From positions 1 to 48,119 of the forward strand of contig NZ_JACAPR010000003.1 of NCBI RefSeq assembly GCF_013385635.1: a stretch of DNA of 48,119 nucleotides, given 5' to 3'. The stretch comes from Pseudomonas gingeri (GTDB lineage Bacteria > Pseudomonadota > Gammaproteobacteria > Pseudomonadales > Pseudomonadaceae). The notes under the pieces are model-generated. The model had not been told where the DNA came from. It worked only from the letters and a program-made list of their open reading frames with translations, and ran no database searches. Positions 1 through 9,766 of the stretch are shown in pieces (the stretch's first letter is position 1; each line of letters opens with the position of its first letter). The position numbers were made by a program, and so were the translations under genes.

Positions 1-27
1 GAGTCCATACATAGGAGCCGGTCAGGC

Positions 28-1551
28 TCAGACGGTCTTGGCGATCCGGCTGGCCAGCAATGCCCAGCCGAACAACAGGCCGCAGAGGATGATCAGCGGC
101 CACGAGCGCCATTGCAGGTAAGGCGTCAGGTCATGCATCGGCACCACTTCACCGTAGAGGATGCCCCGCTGGAACTGGGGAATCTGCACGGTGATCTGGC
201 CGAACGGGTTGATCAGCCCGGTCACGCCGTTGTTGGTGGCGCGAATCATCCAGCGTCCGGCCTCCAGGGCGCGCATCTGCGCCATCTGCAGGTGCTGCAG
301 CGGGCCGATGGACGTACCGAACCAGGTGTCGTTGCTGATGGTCAGCAGCAGGTCGCTGCGGGCCGACAGGCTGGCGGCAAACTCCGGATAGACCACTTCA
401 TAGCAGATGAACGGCGCGATCTGGTAACCCTTGGCCTGCAACAGCGCCTGGTCGGCCGGGCCGCGGGCAAAGTCGGACATCGGCAGGTTGAAGAAGTCGA
501 TCAGTCCGCGCAGCAGGTCCTGCAAGGGCACGTACTCGCCAAACGGCACCAGTTTCTGCTTGAGGTAGATACCGTCGCCTTCGCCGACCACGGTAATGCC
601 GTTGAAATAGCGTTTTTCGTTGTGCACGGTCTGGCGGATCGGTACCCCGGTGATCAGCGCCGTATGACGATCGGCAGCGAAGTTGCCCATCATCGACAGG
701 TAGCCTTCGGCGGACTCCTTCAACACCGGGACCGCGGTTTCCGGCCAGACCAGCAGGTCGACCCGCTTGGCGCTGAAGCTCATGTCACGGTATAGCGCCA
801 GCTGCGCATTGAGCTGTTCCGGGTCCCACTTCATGCTTTGTTCGATATTGCCCTGGATCGCCGCCACGCTCAGCGGCTCACCCGCCGGACTGGTCCAGGC
901 GTGATGCTTGAGGGCCAGGCCGATGGCCCAGGGGCCGATCAGCAGGACCACGCCCAGCGCGACAAAGGCCTTGCGACCGCCCTTGAGCAGGCGCGGCGCG
1001 TTGTACAGCAGCGCGGCGGTCAGGGCCAGGGCGAAGGAAATCAGCCAGATCCCACCCAGCGGGGCGAGCCCGGACAACGGGCCATCCAACTGGCTGTAGC
1101 CGGAATAGAGCCACGGGAAGCCGGTCAGGAACCAGCCCCGGAAGGCTTCCTGTCCGACCCACAGTGCGGCGAAGGCCAGGGCATCGGCCAGCGGTGCCTC
1201 ATTGCGGCGTATCCAGCGTGCCCAAAGCCAGGCGGGCAGGGCGAAGAACCAGGCGATGGCGGCCACGAACAGCAGCATCAGGAATCCCGCCAGCAGGATC
1301 GAGGCACCGCCGTAGGTATGGATGCTCACGTAGATCCAGCTGGTGCCGGCGCCGAACAGGCCGAAACCGAAATACCAGCCGCGCCACAGCGCCTGGCGCG
1401 GCGACATCTCGCGCAGGCCGGCATAGAACAGGCCGACCGCGAGCAGTGCCAGCGGCCAGATGTCGAACGGCGCCAGGGCCAGGGTGGTCAGTGCGCCAGC
1501 CACCACGGCCAGCAGATTACCGGGCCAGCCGGGACGGGTTAAGCGCAGCAT
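28..1551 (-). CDS. lnt: Apolipoprotein N-acyltransferase Lnt
   Basis: This inner-membrane enzyme adds the third acyl chain to the N-terminal cysteine of apolipoproteins, the last step of lipoprotein maturation. The 507-residue product matches the usual length of about 510. The N-terminal 210 residues are a series of hydrophobic segments, and a nitrilase-type domain follows. The nitrilase triad is visible as the Glu of LVWPETAVP (near 270), the Lys of QKLVPFGEYVP (near 335) and the Cys of FICYEVVYPE (near 385). One more membrane helix sits at the C-terminus. It is the last gene of the miaB-phoH-ybeY-corC-lnt run, 8 nt after corC, so it is probably co-transcribed. The start gives the conserved short cytoplasmic N-terminus. 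Confidence 0.97.
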   Translation of the reverse strand: MLRLTRPGWPGNLLAVVAGALTTLALAPFDIWPLALLAVGLFYAGLREMSPRQALWRGWYFGFGLFGAGTSWIYVSIHTYGGASILLAGFLMLLFVAAIAWFFALPAWLWARWIRRNEAPLADALAFAALWVGQEAFRGWFLTGFPWLYSGYSQLDGPLSGLAPLGGIWLISFALALTAALLYNAPRLLKGGRKAFVALGVVLLIGPWAIGLALKHHAWTSPAGEPLSVAAIQGNIEQSMKWDPEQLNAQLALYRDMSFSAKRVDLLVWPETAVPVLKESAEGYLSMMGNFAADRHTALITGVPIRQTVHNEKRYFNGITVVGEGDGIYLKQKLVPFGEYVPLQDLLRGLIDFFNLPMSDFARGPADQALLQAKGYQIAPFICYEVVYPEFAASLSARSDLLLTISNDTWFGTSIGPLQHLQMAQMRALEAGRWMIRATNNGVTGLINPFGQITVQIPQFQRGILYGEVVPMHDLTPYLQWRSWPLIILCGLLFGWALLASRIAKTV

Positions 1552-1559
1552 GTGGATCC

Positions 1560-2399
1560 TTAGCGGCTGATGGGAGTCAGGCGAATCAAATGAATCCGAC
1601 GGCTGTCGGCATTCAGGATGCGGAAACGATACGCGCCGATTTCGGTGATTTCATTACGCTTGGGCAGATGCCCGAACGCACTCATCACCAGCCCGCCGAC
1701 CGTGTCGAACTCGTCATCGGAGAATTCGCTGTCGAAAAACTCGTTGAAGTTCTCGATCGGCGTCAGCGCCTTGATCAGGAAGTCGCCGCTGGGCAATGGC
1801 TTGATGTAGCTGTCTTCCTCGACATCGTGCTCGTCCTCGATATCGCCGACGATCTGTTCCAGTACGTCCTCGATGGTCACCAGGCCCGCCACGCCGCCGT
1901 ATTCGTCGATGACGATGGCCATGTGGTTGTGGTTGGCGCGGAACTCGCGCAGCAGGACGTTCAGGCGCTTGGACTCGGGGACGAAGGTCGCCGGACGCAG
2001 CAGGTCCTTGATGTTGAAGCCGTCACCGTTCTCCTGAAGGATCAGTGGCAGCAGGTCCTTGGCCAGCAGGACGCCCATGACGTCGTCGTGGCTTTCACCG
2101 ATCACCGGGTAGCGCGAGTGCGCCGCGTCGATGACCGCGGGGAGGAATTCGCGGGGTGTCTGGGTCGCCTTGATGCTGATCATCTGCGAGCGCGGGACCA
2201 TGATGTCCCGTACCTGCAGGTCGGCAACCTGGATGGCGCCTTCGACGATGGCCAGCGCTTCGCTGTCCAGCAATTTGTTCTGGTGGGCTTCGCGCAGCAG
2301 CTCCAGCAGCTCCTGGCGGTTTTTCGGCTCATGGGCAAAAGCCTGGGTCAGTTTACCCAGCCAGGACTTCTGCCCGTTGCTCGATCGGTCTTCGCTCAT
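1560..2399 (-). CDS. corC: HlyC/CorC family CBS-domain protein (YbeX)
   Basis: A soluble 279-residue protein of the YbeX/CorC type. It has two CBS domains (about residues 65-190, with the motifs VRDIMVPRSQM and IVIDEYGGVAGLVTIEDVLEQIVG) and a C-terminal CorC/HlyC transporter-associated domain that ends in RIHLIRLTPISR. Family members are linked to magnesium/cobalt efflux and, in E. coli, to ribosome function along with YbeY. The gene lies 34 nt after ybeY and 8 nt before lnt, the order found in many gammaproteobacteria. The biochemical role is known only from the family. The identification is firm. Confidence 0.93.
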   Translation of the reverse strand: MSEDRSSNGQKSWLGKLTQAFAHEPKNRQELLELLREAHQNKLLDSEALAIVEGAIQVADLQVRDIMVPRSQMISIKATQTPREFLPAVIDAAHSRYPVIGESHDDVMGVLLAKDLLPLILQENGDGFNIKDLLRPATFVPESKRLNVLLREFRANHNHMAIVIDEYGGVAGLVTIEDVLEQIVGDIEDEHDVEEDSYIKPLPSGDFLIKALTPIENFNEFFDSEFSDDEFDTVGGLVMSAFGHLPKRNEITEIGAYRFRILNADSRRIHLIRLTPISR

Positions 2400-2433
2400 A
2401 GCGATTTACTCGTTTCCCTTGGTTGTTGAGTGA

Positions 2434-2892
2434 TCAGTTTTCGTCATCGATGTACGGGTCGGGATGACCCAGTTCAGCAAGCAACTCTCGTTCCAGTGCT
2501 TCCATTTCCTCGGCTTCCTCGTCATCGATATGGTCGTAACCCAATAGATGCAGGCAGCCGTGAATGACCAGATGGGCCCAGTGGGCGTTCAGTGCCTTGC
2601 CTTGCTCGGCCGCCTCGCGGGCGACCACCGGTACGCAGATCACCAGGTCCCCCAGCAAGGGGATATCCAGCAATTCGTCCGGCACATCGGCGGGGAAGGA
2701 CAGCACGTTGGTTGCGTAGTCCTTCTGTCGCCAGGTATGGTTGAGTTCGCGGCCTTCGGCTTCGTCCACCAGGCGGATGGTCAATTCCGAGTCGGCGCTG
2801 CGCTGGCGCAGGGCCAACTCGCACCAGGTACGGAAGTCGGCTTCGCTCGGAGCGGGTGCCTCACTGGCCAGTTGCAGGTCGAGTTCAAGCAT
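2434..2892 (-). CDS. ybeY: Endoribonuclease YbeY, rRNA maturation factor
   Basis: YbeY is a single-domain zinc endoribonuclease needed for 16S rRNA 3'-end maturation and late 70S quality control. The 152-residue product carries the signature [11 protein letters not shown] near residue 115, which supplies the three zinc-binding histidines. The motif TNVLSFPAD near residue 62 is also diagnostic. The start codon lies inside the 3' end of the upstream phoH-like gene (8-nt overlap), implying translational coupling. The acidic C-terminal tail (DPYIDDEN) is typical of pseudomonads. Confidence 0.96.
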   Translation of the reverse strand: MLELDLQLASEAPAPSEADFRTWCELALRQRSADSELTIRLVDEAEGRELNHTWRQKDYATNVLSFPADVPDELLDIPLLGDLVICVPVVAREAAEQGKALNAHWAHLVIHGCLHLLGYDHIDDEEAEEMEALERELLAELGHPDPYIDDEN

Positions 2893-3892
2893 CGCGACGG
2901 ATGTCCTTCACGGATGACGTTTCGACCGGGCGATTCTCGAAGCGCTCGTAGGCTTCGACGATGCGTTGCACCAGCGGATGGCGGACCACGTCCTTGGGCT
3001 GGAAGTGGGTGAAGCTGATACCCGGCACGCCTTTGAGCACTTCGATGACATGGGCCAGGCCGGACTTGGTGCCCTTGGGCAGGTCGACCTGGGTGATGTC
3101 ACCCGTGATGACGGCGGTGGAGCCGAAGCCGATCCGGGTCAGGAACATCTTCATCTGCTCGACGGTGGTGTTCTGGCTTTCGTCGAGAATGATGAAGCTG
3201 TTGTTCAGCGTACGTCCGCGCATATAGGCGAGCGGGGCGATCTCGATCACCTGACGCTCGATCAGCTTGGCCACGTACTCGAAGCCGAGCATCTCGTACA
3301 GCGCATCGTAGAGCGGGCGCAGGTACGGGTCGATTTTCTGGGCCAGGTCGCCGGGCAGGAAGCCGAGTTTCTCACCGGCTTCGACCGCAGGGCGCACCAG
3401 CAGGATGCGTCGCACCTGCTCGCGTTCCAGGGCGTCCACGGCGCAGGCCACGGCCAGGTAGGTCTTGCCGGTGCCCGCCGGGCCGATACCGAAGTTGATA
3501 TCGTTGGCCAGGACTTCCTTCACGTAGCGCTGCTGGTTGATGCCGCGCGGGCGGATCATGCCTTTCTTGGTGCGCAGGGCCACGGCGGCTTCGGCGACCG
3601 GGTTGCTGTTCAAGTCTTCGACGGCCGACTCCTGCAGGAACAGGTGCACCATGTCCGGAGACAGTTCGGTGCCCTTGGTTTCCCGGTACAGGCGGCGCAG
3701 CAGGTTTTCTGCGGAAGTGGTGAGCTTGGGTTCGCCGATCAGTTCGAACTGATTGCCGCGGTTGCGGATCTCGATCGTCAGGCGCTGTTCGATCAAGCGC
3801 AAATGCTCGTCGAATTGCCCGCACAGATTGGCGAAGCGGCGAGCCTCGAAGGGCTCGAGAATGAAACGATGGGGTTCTATGGGTGCGTTCAA
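2885..3892 (-). CDS. ybeZ: PhoH-like ATPase (YbeZ)
   Basis: A 335-residue P-loop ATPase of the PhoH family. Walker A is GPAGTGKT near residue 137 and Walker B is FIILDESQN near residue 233. The N-terminal part ([20 protein letters not shown]) is the YbeZ-type extension. Family members act with YbeY in RNA metabolism, and the gene pair is fused or adjacent in many bacteria. Here it overlaps ybeY by 8 nt. It follows miaB after a 73-nt gap, so it may be transcribed with miaB or from a weak promoter in the gap. The true substrate is not established. Confidence 0.94.
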   Translation of the reverse strand: MNAPIEPHRFILEPFEARRFANLCGQFDEHLRLIEQRLTIEIRNRGNQFELIGEPKLTTSAENLLRRLYRETKGTELSPDMVHLFLQESAVEDLNSNPVAEAAVALRTKKGMIRPRGINQQRYVKEVLANDINFGIGPAGTGKTYLAVACAVDALEREQVRRILLVRPAVEAGEKLGFLPGDLAQKIDPYLRPLYDALYEMLGFEYVAKLIERQVIEIAPLAYMRGRTLNNSFIILDESQNTTVEQMKMFLTRIGFGSTAVITGDITQVDLPKGTKSGLAHVIEVLKGVPGISFTHFQPKDVVRHPLVQRIVEAYERFENRPVETSSVKDIRRDA

Positions 3893-3965
3893 GGTTGTTT
3901 TTAGCCGCCCGACGGCAATGGATATGGATTCAAGGATAACGCTAGCAGCCTGGGGGTGAAAGCGC

Positions 3966-5294
3966 TCATTGCAGCATCGAGCCCCGTAGCGAATGTGGCT
4001 GGGCTGCGTCGATATGTACCTCGACGAACTGGCCGATCAGTTGCGGATTGTCGCAGCGGAAGTTGACGATACGGTTATTCTCGGTCCGACCTTGCAGTTC
4101 GCCGGGGTCCTTTTTCGAGTAGTCGGTCACCAGGATGCGCTGGGTCGAGCCGACCATCTGTCGGCTGATCTCGAAACCCTGCTGGTTCAGACGGTGCTGC
4201 AGGGCATTGAGGCGCTCTTTTTTCAGTGCCTCCGGCGTGTCGTCCGGCAGGTCCGCGGCGGGTGTGCCCGGGCGCTGGCTGTAGACGAACGAATAGGAGA
4301 AGTCGAAACCGACGTCTTCGATCAGCTTCATGGTCTGCTGGAAGTCCTTCTCGGTTTCCCCCGGGAAGCCGACGATAAAGTCCGAACTGATGCAGATCCC
4401 CGGCACGGCGGCCCGCAGCTTGCGCAGCTTGGACTTGTATTCCAGGGCGGTGTGGTTGCGTTTCATCGCCGCGAGAATCCGATCCGAGCCCGATTGCACC
4501 GGCAGGTGCAGATGCTTGACCAGTTCCGGCACCTCGGCATGGGCCTGGATCAGGCTGTCGGAGAACTCCAGCGGGTGCGAGGTGGTGTAGCGGATACGCT
4601 CGATGCCATCGACGGCGGCGACCACGCGGATCAGTTCCGCCAGGTCGGCCAGGCGGCCGTCGTGGGTGGTGCCGCGATAGCCGTTGACGTTCTGCCCCAG
4701 CAGGGTCACTTCGCGCACGCCGTTCTCGGCCAGGTGGATGATTTCGGCGATCACGTCGTCGAATGGTCGGCTGACTTCTTCGCCACGGGTATAGGGCACC
4801 ACGCAGAAGGTGCAGTACTTGCTGCAGCCTTCCATCACCGAGACATAGGCACTGGGGCCGTCGATGCGCGGCTCGGGCAGGTGGTCGAATTTTTCGATTT
4901 CCGGGAACGAGACATCCACTTGCGGCAGTTTGGTCTGACGCGCGGCATCGATCATTTCCGGCAGGCGGTGCAGGGTCTGCGGGCCGAAGACCACGTCGAC
5001 ATAGGGCGCGCGGTCGCGGATGGCCGCGCCTTCCTGGCTGGCGACGCAGCCGCCGACGGCGATCACCATCTCCGGGTTCGCCAGTTTCAGTTCGCGCCAG
5101 CGGCCCAGCTGGGAGTAGACCCGGTCCTGGGCACGTTCACGGATCGAGCAGGTATTGAGCAGGATCACATCCGCGTCTTCAGCGCGGGCGGTGACTTCCA
5201 GGGCCTGATGTTCGCCCAGCAGATCGACCATGCGCGAGCTGTCGTACTCGTTCATCTGGCAACCGTGGGTTTCGATATAAAGCTTCTTGGCCAT
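3966..5294 (-). CDS. miaB: tRNA-2-methylthio-N6-dimethylallyladenosine synthase MiaB
   Basis: MiaB is a radical-SAM methylthiotransferase that converts i6A37 to ms2i6A37 in tRNAs reading UNN codons. The 442-residue product has the full domain order. The N-terminal UPF0004 domain has three cluster cysteines ([31 protein letters not shown]). The radical-SAM core has [15 protein letters not shown] near residue 157, and a TRAM domain forms the last 65 residues. It is the first gene of the minus-strand operon. A perfect -10 hexamer lies about 35 nt upstream of the start. Confidence 0.97.
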   Translation of the reverse strand: MAKKLYIETHGCQMNEYDSSRMVDLLGEHQALEVTARAEDADVILLNTCSIRERAQDRVYSQLGRWRELKLANPEMVIAVGGCVASQEGAAIRDRAPYVDVVFGPQTLHRLPEMIDAARQTKLPQVDVSFPEIEKFDHLPEPRIDGPSAYVSVMEGCSKYCTFCVVPYTRGEEVSRPFDDVIAEIIHLAENGVREVTLLGQNVNGYRGTTHDGRLADLAELIRVVAAVDGIERIRYTTSHPLEFSDSLIQAHAEVPELVKHLHLPVQSGSDRILAAMKRNHTALEYKSKLRKLRAAVPGICISSDFIVGFPGETEKDFQQTMKLIEDVGFDFSYSFVYSQRPGTPAADLPDDTPEALKKERLNALQHRLNQQGFEISRQMVGSTQRILVTDYSKKDPGELQGRTENNRIVNFRCDNPQLIGQFVEVHIDAAQPHSLRGSMLQ

Positions 5295-5326
5295 GGGGTT
5301 TCATCAAGTGATTCAAAGAACCGCGC

Positions 5327-5332
5327 ATTATA
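5327..5332 (-). promoter_or_regulatory. Putative sigma70 -10 element of the miaB operon
   Basis: Read on the minus strand this is TATAAT, 33 nt before the miaB ATG. I see no good -35 at 16-18 nt, so it is a candidate only. It is the best match in the 132-nt divergent gap between miaB and the DUF1820 gene. Confidence 0.4.
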
Positions 5333-5426
5333 AGGGTCATCGCGGTCGCTTCCTAGCATTGCGCGTCTGGCGGCTATGCTATAGTTCGCGCCCTCTTTTA
5401 TATCCCCGATGTGTTGCCCGCCCACC

Positions 5427-5753
5427 ATGACCAAACGTGAAGCCCCGATCTACAAGGTGATTTTCCTCAACCAGGGCCAGGTGTTCGAAATGTACGCCAA
5501 GCAGATCTATCAGAGCGATCTGTGGGGCTTCCTGGAAGTCGAAGAGTTCGTCTTTGGCGAGCGTACGCAACTGGTGGTCGACCCGGGCGAGGAAAAACTC
5601 AAGGCCCAGTTCGAAGGCGTGGTGCGCAGTTTCGTGCCGATGCATTCGATCGTGCGGATCGACGAGGTCGAGCGCCTGGGCACGCCGAAGATCAGCGAGG
5701 CCCGGGGCATGAGCAATGTCATGCCGTTTCCGATGCCGATGCCCGAGAAATAA
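5427..5753 (+). CDS. DUF1820 family protein
   Basis: A small acidic cytoplasmic protein of 108 residues. The sequence from MTKREAPIYKVIFLNQGQ onward fits the DUF1820 family, which occurs next to miaB and hemL in pseudomonads; no function is known. An in-frame ATG 18 nt earlier (5409) would add MCCPPT. I prefer 5427 because family members begin at MTKREAP, although neither start has a strong ribosome binding site. It is divergent from miaB and followed by a composite repeat. Confidence 0.88.
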   Translation: MTKREAPIYKVIFLNQGQVFEMYAKQIYQSDLWGFLEVEEFVFGERTQLVVDPGEEKLKAQFEGVVRSFVPMHSIVRIDEVERLGTPKISEARGMSNVMPFPMPMPEK

Positions 5754-5771
5754 CCCTGTCCGACTGATCCT

Positions 5772-5897
5772 GATCGTTCCCGCGCGTAGCAAAGGCATGC
5801 AGCCCGTGACGCTGTGGGAGCGGGCTTGCCCGCGAAGCTTTTGAAGCGGACGCAGAGCGTCCAGTGAGGCATTCCCACGCGGGGCGTGGGAACGATC
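5772..5897. repeat. Family A palindromic repeat with an embedded REP
   Basis: The ends are the family A termini (GATCGTTCCC and GGGAACGATC), and the right part carries the usual two hairpins (GGACGCAGAGCGTCC, CCCACGCGGGGCGTGGG). The left terminal hairpin is decayed. The centre is replaced by a family B REP at about 5814-5842. This is the only composite copy in the window. Confidence 0.8.
5814..5842 (+). repeat. REP (family B) unit inside a family A repeat
   Basis: TGTGGGAGCGGGCTTGCCCG followed by CGAAGCTTTT is the same REP head as at 13906, 22971 and 43285. Unlike those copies it has no inverted partner nearby. Confidence 0.8.
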
Positions 5898-5912
5898 AAT
5901 AAAAAAGGGGAT

Positions 5913-6461
5913 TCAGGGTAATGGTGAAAACGGTGTACGTCCGTCAACCGTCTGCAACTCCAGCAGGTACTTGCGGAAAATCTGTCCGAGTACCTGGGTC
6001 GCCATTTCCAGTTCGTCCCGCGGCATCTGCGCGGCGACTTCATCCGCGGTGTCCAGCGCGTCTTCGGCGCCATTGACCGCCGCCATCTTCAGCACGATAT
6101 AGGCCTGGACATTGTTGGCCGGCACGCCTTCGCCCTTGTAGAACATGATACCAAGCTGGAATTGCGCCTGGGCATGGCCTTGCAGCGAAGCCTGTTCGAA
6201 GAGGTTCAGGGCCTTGTTGAGATCGCGCGGCGCATTCTTGCCGTCGTAATAGAACTCGCCCAACTCGTATTGCGCCTCAGCATCACCACCCTTGGCCGCC
6301 TGTTCACAGGCTGTCAGGGCCTCGGCGAGATCCTGGGGCTGGGTATTGAGGGTGCAGCGACCCATCGCCGGGATCAACAACGAGTTACCGCCTGCATGTG
6401 CCAGCAGCGGCTGAAGGAGCAACAGGCAGCCCAGTGAAAGGGCGCGGCCGGTGCGGTTCAT
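5913..6461 (-). CDS. Secreted Sel1/TPR-like repeat protein
   Basis: A 182-residue protein with a signal peptide (residues 1 to about 24: RALSLGCLLLLQPLLAHAGG). Two Sel1-type repeats follow (GDAEAQYELGEFYYDG and GHAQAQFQLGIMFYKGEGV, about residues 58-110). Sel1 repeats form alpha-helical solenoids used for protein-protein contacts, so a periplasmic scaffold role is plausible but not shown. The C-terminal 70 residues are helical with no motif I recognise. It lies between the DUF1820 gene and hemL, a position I recall as conserved in P. aeruginosa (PA3978). Confidence 0.88.
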   Translation of the reverse strand: MNRTGRALSLGCLLLLQPLLAHAGGNSLLIPAMGRCTLNTQPQDLAEALTACEQAAKGGDAEAQYELGEFYYDGKNAPRDLNKALNLFEQASLQGHAQAQFQLGIMFYKGEGVPANNVQAYIVLKMAAVNGAEDALDTADEVAAQMPRDELEMATQVLGQIFRKYLLELQTVDGRTPFSPLP

Positions 6462-6646
6462 GGGAATCGACGTACCTCTGAAGGGCGGGCGTACCCGGCC
6501 AGGGGATGTGTATGGCGCGCATTATGAAATAAGCGGGGGCCACCTTACAAAGTCTTTACTCGTTTTTCTGCTGCGCGGGCGTTATATCGCCTTGTTTTGC
6601 AAGTAATGGGTTAGATGACGGGAAGAAACGAGGGAAGTTTAGGTGG

Positions 6647-6677
6647 GAAAACCGACGCCGGCTGAAACCGGCGTCGG
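6647..6677 (-). terminator. Rho-independent terminator of the thiD-thiE-hemL run
   Basis: Perfect 10-bp stem (CCGACGCCGG / CCGGCGTCGG) with a 6-nt loop. Read on the minus strand it is followed by TTTT. It begins 9 nt after the hemL stop codon. Confidence 0.85.
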
Positions 6678-6686
6678 ACCGAGCGC

Positions 6687-7970
6687 TTACTTCAGTGCGG
6701 CGAAGGCGCGTTCGGCGGCATCCAGCGTCAGTTTCAGCTCGGTTTCGCCGTGGGCGATGGAGGTGAAACCGGCTTCGAAGGCACTCGGCGCCAAGTACAC
6801 ACCGCCGTCGAGCATCAGGTGGAAGAAGCGCTTGAAGCGTTCCGCATCGCTGGCCATCACGTCGTCGAAGGTGACGATATCGTCGGCACCGCTGAAATAC
6901 AGGCCGAACATGCCACCGGCCTGGGTGGTGACGAACGGGATACCGGCCGCATCGGCGCGCTGTTGCAGGCCGTCGAGCAGGCGCGTGGTGTAGTCGGTCA
7001 GCTCGGCATGGAAGCCCGGACGGCTGATCAGGCGCAGGGTGGTCAGGCCGGCGGCCATGGCCAGCGGGTTGCCGGACAGGGTGCCGGCCTGGTAGACCGG
7101 GCCCAGCGGGGCGATGCAGGACATGATCTCGCGCTTGCCGCCGAAGCAGCCGACCGGCATGCCGCCACCGATGATCTTGCCGAAAGTGCTCAGGTCCGGC
7201 TTGACGCCGTAATGGGCCTGGGCGCCGCCGAGGGCGACGCGGAAACCGGTCATCACTTCGTCGAAGATCAGCACCACGCCGTGCTGGTCGCACAGGCTGC
7301 GCAGGCCTTCGAGGAAGCCCGGGGCCGGTGGCACGCAGTTCATGTTGCCGGCTACCGGCTCGACGATGATGCAGGCCACTTCCTGGCCGACTTCGCCGAG
7401 CATCTTCGCCACGGCGTCGATGTCGTTGAACGGCAGGGTCAGGGTGTGTTTGGCGAAAGCCGCCGGCACGCCGGCCGAGCTTGGTACGCCCTGGGTCAGG
7501 GCGCCGGAGCCGGCCTTGACCAGCAGGCTGTCGGAGTGGCCGTGGTAGCAGCCTTCGAACTTGATGATGCTGTCGCGGCCGGTAAAACCACGGGCCAGGC
7601 GGATCGCGCTCATGGTCGCCTCGGTGCCGGAGCTGACCATGCGGACCATTTCCATCGACGGCACGATCGAGCAGACCAGGTCGGCCATCTCGGTTTCCAT
7701 GGCGGTCGGCGCGCCGTAGGACAACCCATGCTCAAGCTGCCGGCGCACCGCATCCAGTACGTCCGGATGGCTGTGGCCGAGAATCATCGGGCCCCACGAA
7801 CCGACGTAGTCGACATAACGCTTGTCGTCCTCGTCAGTGACGTAGGCGCCTTCGGCATGCTTGAAGAACAGCGGGGTGCCGCCGACGCTCTTGAACGCGC
7901 GAACGGGCGAGTTCACGCCGCCGGGGATATGTTTCTGGGCATTGGCAAACAGCGTTTCGGAACGAGACAT
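6687..7970 (-). CDS. hemL: Glutamate-1-semialdehyde 2,1-aminomutase HemL
   Basis: HemL is a PLP-dependent enzyme that makes 5-aminolevulinate from glutamate-1-semialdehyde in the C5 pathway of heme synthesis. The 427-residue product shows the family hallmarks: [13 protein letters not shown] at the N-terminus, the PLP-site stretch [12 protein letters not shown] and the PLP lysine in [16 protein letters not shown] chose the ATG giving [12 protein letters not shown]. An upstream ATG at 7991 overlaps the thiE stop (ATGA) and would add seven residues, so coupled initiation there is possible. It is the last gene of the run and is followed by a strong terminator. Confidence 0.96.
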   Translation of the reverse strand: MSRSETLFANAQKHIPGGVNSPVRAFKSVGGTPLFFKHAEGAYVTDEDDKRYVDYVGSWGPMILGHSHPDVLDAVRRQLEHGLSYGAPTAMETEMADLVCSIVPSMEMVRMVSSGTEATMSAIRLARGFTGRDSIIKFEGCYHGHSDSLLVKAGSGALTQGVPSSAGVPAAFAKHTLTLPFNDIDAVAKMLGEVGQEVACIIVEPVAGNMNCVPPAPGFLEGLRSLCDQHGVVLIFDEVMTGFRVALGGAQAHYGVKPDLSTFGKIIGGGMPVGCFGGKREIMSCIAPLGPVYQAGTLSGNPLAMAAGLTTLRLISRPGFHAELTDYTTRLLDGLQQRADAAGIPFVTTQAGGMFGLYFSGADDIVTFDDVMASDAERFKRFFHLMLDGGVYLAPSAFEAGFTSIAHGETELKLTLDAAERAFAALK

Positions 7971-7987
7971 GGTCGGGCTCTCAAAAA

Positions 7988-8611
7988 TCATGAAGTGAAG
8001 AGGGCATTGAAGGCGCGGGCGCGGCGCGTCACTTCCTGGGCGTTTTCTGCGCCGAACAGGCCGTGGATCACCGCCAGCAGGTCGGCGCCGTGGGCGACCA
8101 GCGGCGCGGCGTTGTCCAGCGTGATGCCGCCGATCACGCAGATCGGCAGGTGCAGCGCCGGGCGGGCGCGTTCGAGCAGGGCGATATCCGCCGCCGGGGC
8201 GCCGGGCTTGGTGTTGGAATTGAAAAAGCGCCCGAAGGCGACGTAGCTGGCGCCTTCCCTGGCAGCCTGCTCGGCCAGTTCCAACTGCGCGTGGCAGGTG
8301 GAGCCGATGATGGCCTTGCTGCCGAGCAGGGCGCGGGCGGGTGTCAGCGGTCCGTCGGTCTGGCCCAGGTGGACACCGACCCCGAGGCGTGCGGCGAGCT
8401 CGGCGTCATCGTTGATGATCAGCCGGGTCTTGTAGCGCTCGCAGAGTTTCAGCAATGTCTCGGCCTCACGCAGACGGCGGGCCTCGTCGGCGCTCTTGTC
8501 GCGATACTGCAGCAGTGTCACGCCGCCTTCCAGCGCGGCTTCCACATAGGACAGGAACTTGCCGGCCAGCAACTGGCTATCGGTGATGGCATACAGGCCA
8601 CGTAGTTTCAT
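7988..8611 (-). CDS. thiE: Thiamine-phosphate synthase ThiE
   Basis: ThiE joins HMP-pyrophosphate and thiazole phosphate to give thiamine phosphate. The 207-residue TIM-barrel protein has the expected motifs: [14 protein letters not shown] near residue 35, [19 protein letters not shown] near residue 67, and [17 protein letters not shown] and [11 protein letters not shown] for phosphate binding. It follows thiD by 71 nt and precedes hemL, the usual Pseudomonas arrangement. Confidence 0.96.
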   Translation of the reverse strand: MKLRGLYAITDSQLLAGKFLSYVEAALEGGVTLLQYRDKSADEARRLREAETLLKLCERYKTRLIINDDAELAARLGVGVHLGQTDGPLTPARALLGSKAIIGSTCHAQLELAEQAAREGASYVAFGRFFNSNTKPGAPAADIALLERARPALHLPICVIGGITLDNAAPLVAHGADLLAVIHGLFGAENAQEVTRRARAFNALFTS

Positions 8612-8682
8612 CGGTTCGGCCTCGAAGCGTTACGAACACAGGGTTTCCAGCGCACGTCTCCCTGCCCTCAAGTTATGAGCAG

Positions 8683-9480
8683 TTACGAGCAGAAATCCAG
8701 TGGCAGACGACGCGGTACAAATTGTCCCTGGCCCAACTGCTCGGCGTCACGCAGGGTGCGCCATGTGTAATTCAACGCCGATTGCACCGCGCTGACCAGG
8801 TTTTCACCGAGGGCCAGACGGCCGGCGAGGGCGCTCGCCAGGGTGCAGCCGGAGCCATGATAATTGCCGGGCAGGCGCTGGCACTTGAAGGTCTGGCGGG
8901 TGCCGTCGCGGCTGTACAGGCGATTGTGGATTTCTTCTTCATCGCCATGGCCGCCGGTGATCAGCAGGTGTTGGCAGAACGGCAGGAGTTTTTCCGCGCA
9001 CTCGTCGGCGCTGCCTTCAGGCAGTTCAGCCAGGATGCGGGCTTCGGGAAGGTTGGGGGTGGCGATCGTCGCCAGTGGCAGCAATTGTTCGCGCATGGCG
9101 TAGCCGACCTCGTCCTTGCCCAGGCGGCCACCGCCGCCGGCGCGCAGGACCGGATCGCAGACCAGTGGCAGGTGCGGATGCGCCTTGAGCAGTTCGACCA
9201 CGGTGTCGACCATTTCCAGGGAACCGAGCATGCCCAGCTTGACCGCCGCGACCGTCGAATCTTCGAACACGGCATTGGCCTGGGCCAGTACCCATTCGCG
9301 ATCGAGGACGCGGAAATCGCGGACATTGACCGTATTCTGCACGGTCAGCGCGGTGACAGCGGGAGCTGCATGGCAGCCCTGGGCGAGCAGGGCTTCGATA
9401 TCTGCCTGGAGGCCGGCGCCACCACTGGGATCATGGCCGGAGAGACAGAGGACAACGGGACGAGAGCTGTAGATATTCAT
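8683..9480 (-). CDS. thiD: Hydroxymethylpyrimidine/phosphomethylpyrimidine kinase ThiD
   Basis: ThiD phosphorylates HMP and HMP-phosphate for thiamine synthesis. This ribokinase-fold protein has 265 residues from MNIYSSRPVVLCLSGHDPSG. The substrate motif SGHDPSGGAGLQADIEA and the C-terminal anion-hole motif PGNYHGSGCTLASALAGRLA are present. The reading frame stays open 102 nt upstream, but that extension is arginine-rich and does not resemble the family. It is the first gene of thiD-thiE-hemL. I found no TPP riboswitch signature in the 286-nt gap to ladS. Confidence 0.94.
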   Translation of the reverse strand: MNIYSSRPVVLCLSGHDPSGGAGLQADIEALLAQGCHAAPAVTALTVQNTVNVRDFRVLDREWVLAQANAVFEDSTVAAVKLGMLGSLEMVDTVVELLKAHPHLPLVCDPVLRAGGGGRLGKDEVGYAMREQLLPLATIATPNLPEARILAELPEGSADECAEKLLPFCQHLLITGGHGDEEEIHNRLYSRDGTRQTFKCQRLPGNYHGSGCTLASALAGRLALGENLVSAVQSALNYTWRTLRDAEQLGQGQFVPRRLPLDFCS

Positions 9481-9766
9481 GGTGCGCGAGCTTACCACCA
9501 AACGCCTTTTTCGGAATCTTCCGCACAACGGGGTATTCGATTCCTGAAGCTTTGTCCGTTGCGGCCGATAGCTGCTACTCACGAATTCGATTCGGCCGCT
9601 GAAACGCCCGCTCTAGAGCCTTTGGATAAAATGTTTCAATGGTGTGATTTAGCCATTAGTGGCTATGCTAGAGTGGATCCAAACGAATAACAGGTCATGT
9701 GGTTTCACGTCGTCTCAAAGGGAAGGGGGGCTCCTGACGCGACCAGACTGGCCATGCTGGGGCTGT

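Noticed and set aside
6750..8246. A 498-codon open frame antisense to hemL and thiE
   Set aside because: The same shadow effect: it spans two well-identified genes and shows no domain.
9481..9766. TPP riboswitch before thiD
   Set aside because: No CTGAGA/ACCTGA-type conserved segments are visible on the minus strand; in gammaproteobacteria the switch is usually at thiC.
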